A program made the position numbers and the translations under genes. DNA of 11,927 nucleotides from an uncultured bacterium (GTDB taxonomy: Bacteria; Spirochaetota; Spirochaetia; Sphaerochaetales; Sphaerochaetaceae): the NCBI GenBank assembly GCA_905215015.1, contig CAJMOS010000091.1, positions 1-11,927 on the forward strand. Reading direction: 5' to 3'. Below are positions 11,242 through 11,927 of this stretch, piece by piece (within the stretch, counting starts at the first letter, position 1; the number at the start of each line of letters is the position of its first letter). Below the pieces are notes generated by a model. That model had not been told where the DNA came from, made no database searches, and saw only the letters and a program-made list of their open reading frames with translations.

Positions 11242-11263
11242 GTTTTCCTAATTACCGTATATT
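11235..11263 (+). promoter_or_regulatory. Strong sigma-70 promoter upstream of tuf
   Basis: TTGACA (11235-11240, perfect -35) and TATATT (11258-11263, 5 of 6 to the -10) are separated by exactly 17 bp. Transcription would start near 11270 and give a leader of about 260 nt before tuf. This is the best promoter in the window, as expected for a gene as highly expressed as tuf. Whether other promoters lie within the leader is unclear; I see none of similar quality. Confidence 0.85.
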
Positions 11264-11289
11264 AATCGGCGTGCGCCCAAGGGGACGGT

Positions 11290-11337
11290 ATGTCTGTGTG
11301 CGCATCAAGGACCAAACCGGTTATTGTCAGGCAATAA
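11290..11337 (+). CDS. Possible 15-codon leader peptide upstream of tuf
   Basis: An ATG at 11290 opens a frame reading MSVCASRTKPVIVRQ and then TAA. AAGGGG at 11279-11284 lies 5 nt upstream as a plausible ribosome binding site, about 10-20 nt after the predicted transcript start. The last codons and the stop lie within a small hairpin (TTATTG 11321-11326 with CAATAA 11332-11337), so ribosomes finishing this frame would open it. There is no run of one amino acid as in classical attenuation peptides. It may be chance; conservation across relatives would decide. Confidence 0.3.
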   Translation: MSVCASRTKPVIVRQ

Positions 11338-11463
11338 AAAGGGTGGTTCCAGAATCGAGAAGTTTTTTTAAACTTGCTATGTCGACTGAGTTTCGTAACG
11401 ACGTCAACCGACCTCTGGAATCTCTTATTTATCCTCACAAAACAGTTTGCTCCTCTGTATCAG

Positions 11464-11522
11464 TAAAGGCCTTGCCTTTATGGTAACACTATAGATTGTG
11501 ACAGTCAGAAGACTGGTCACAA
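11464..11522 (+). promoter_or_regulatory. Two hairpins directly ahead of the tuf ribosome binding site
   Basis: Hairpin A pairs TAAAGGC (11464-11470) with GCCTTTA (11474-11480) around a 3-nt loop. Hairpin B pairs TTGTGAC and AGTC (11496-11506) with GACT and GTCACAA (11511-11522) around loop AGAA with one bulged G at 11515. The lower end of hairpin B includes the AA that begins the AAGGAGG Shine-Dalgarno (11521-11527), so its stability could affect ribosome access. The rest of the leader (11338-11463) holds an A/T-rich stretch with a T7 run at 11363-11369 and no feature I can name. Confidence 0.45.
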
Positions 11523-11532
11523 GGAGGAAATG

Positions 11533-11927
11533 ATGGCAAAAGAGAAGTTTGTGAGGAACAAGCCGCACGTAAACGTCGGAACCATCGGCCACGTTGACCA
11601 TGGTAAAACCACCCTCACTTCCGCAATCACTCTGTATTGCGCGAGAAAGTGGGGCGATGAGGGCAACAAGGCCCTTGCCTACGACAACATCGACAACGCG
11701 CCGGAGGAGAAAGCTCGTGGTATCACGATCAACACCAGACACGTTGAGTACCAGACCCCCAACCGCCACTATGCCCACGTCGACTGCCCGGGACACGCTG
11801 ACTACGTCAAGAACATGGTCACCGGTGCTGCCCAGATGGACTGCGCTATTCTGGTTGTCGCTGCCACTGATGGCCCGATGGCCCAGACCAAAGAGCACAT
11901 CCTGCTGGCCCACCAGGTTGGCGTTCC
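11533..11927 (+). CDS. tuf: Elongation factor Tu (N-terminal part, cut by window end)
   Basis: EF-Tu is the GTPase that delivers aminoacyl-tRNA to the ribosome. 131 full codons are visible, covering most of the GTP-binding domain. MAKEKFVRNKPHVNVGTIGH begins the family's standard N-terminus. The P-loop GHVDHGKT spans 19-26, switch I ends in RGITI (62-66, T65 binds Mg2+), and DCPGH (84-88) holds the switch II DxxG and the catalytic H88. The NKxD motif lies beyond the window. The start is 11533, 5 nt after AAGGAGG. An in-frame ATG immediately before it (11530) is too close to the ribosome binding site. In treponemes tuf heads the S10 ribosomal-protein operon, and a promoter directly upstream agrees with that, but the downstream genes are not seen. 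Confidence 0.97.
   Translation, partial: MAKEKFVRNKPHVNVGTIGHVDHGKTTLTSAITLYCARKWGDEGNKALAYDNIDNAPEEKARGITINTRHVEYQTPNRHYAHVDCPGHADYVKNMVTGAAQMDCAILVVAATDGPMAQTKEHILLAHQVGV

Noticed and set aside
11360..11375. T7 run with flanking AAG/CTT in the tuf leader as a terminator
   Set aside because: The stem is only 6 bp and A-T rich, with the Ts forming loop and stem rather than following a GC stem, so it does not look like an intrinsic terminator.
11379..11486. A 35-codon open frame in the tuf leader
   Set aside because: There is no ribosome binding site before its ATG and no recognisable protein character. It is the tail of a longer chance frame that starts inside the promoter.

Overview
The window is a core transcription and translation locus of a bacterium. 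It holds the 3' part of rplJ, then rplL, rpoB, rpoC, rpsL and rpsG, all on the + strand. A strong hairpin terminator follows, then two co-oriented genes on the - strand, an intergenic region with divergent promoters, and the 5' third of a tuf (EF-Tu) gene on the + strand. The order rplJ-rplL-rpoB-rpoC-rpsL-rpsG is the one I know from Treponema pallidum. There too tuf does not follow rpsG but heads the S10 ribosomal-protein operon. Together with an asparagine at the RpoB position equivalent to E. coli 531, typical of treponemes and borreliae, this points to a spirochaete (Treponema/Sphaerochaeta-like). Codon third positions are G/C-rich and the genes have strong Shine-Dalgarno sites. The family placement is an inference; no marker here settles the genus.

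Layout: 1-338 rplJ C-terminal part; 403-786 rplL; 818-860 an attenuator-like hairpin with a UUCG loop; 910-4434 rpoB; 4446-8795 rpoC; 8881-8935 two adjacent hairpins ahead of rpsL; 8962-9336 rpsL; 9352-9822 rpsG; 9842-9871 operon-end terminator, probably bidirectional. On the - strand, 11152-10448 encodes a small multi-pass membrane protein with a beta-rich C-terminal domain, and 10445-9888 a small outer-membrane beta-barrel-like protein. The two are separated by 2 bp and probably translationally coupled. Divergent sigma-70-type promoters with coincident -35 elements lie at 11213-11263. A tuf leader of about 260 nt holds a possible 15-codon leader ORF and several hairpins, and tuf starts at 11533 and runs off the window.

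The + strand genes make the ribosomal stalk (L10/L12), the two large RNA polymerase subunits and two 30S proteins (S12, S7) from what looks like one long transcription unit. The hairpin between rplL and rpoB is placed where many bacteria lower transcription from the abundant stalk proteins to the scarcer polymerase subunits. The paired hairpins between rpoC and rpsL sit where expression would have to rise again for ribosomal proteins. There is no mobile element, CRISPR array, tRNA or rRNA gene that I can support. No clear new system is visible. The least understood parts are the two-gene membrane/outer-membrane unit, the tuf leader, and an extra barrel-sandwich repeat in the RpoC trigger-loop insertion.
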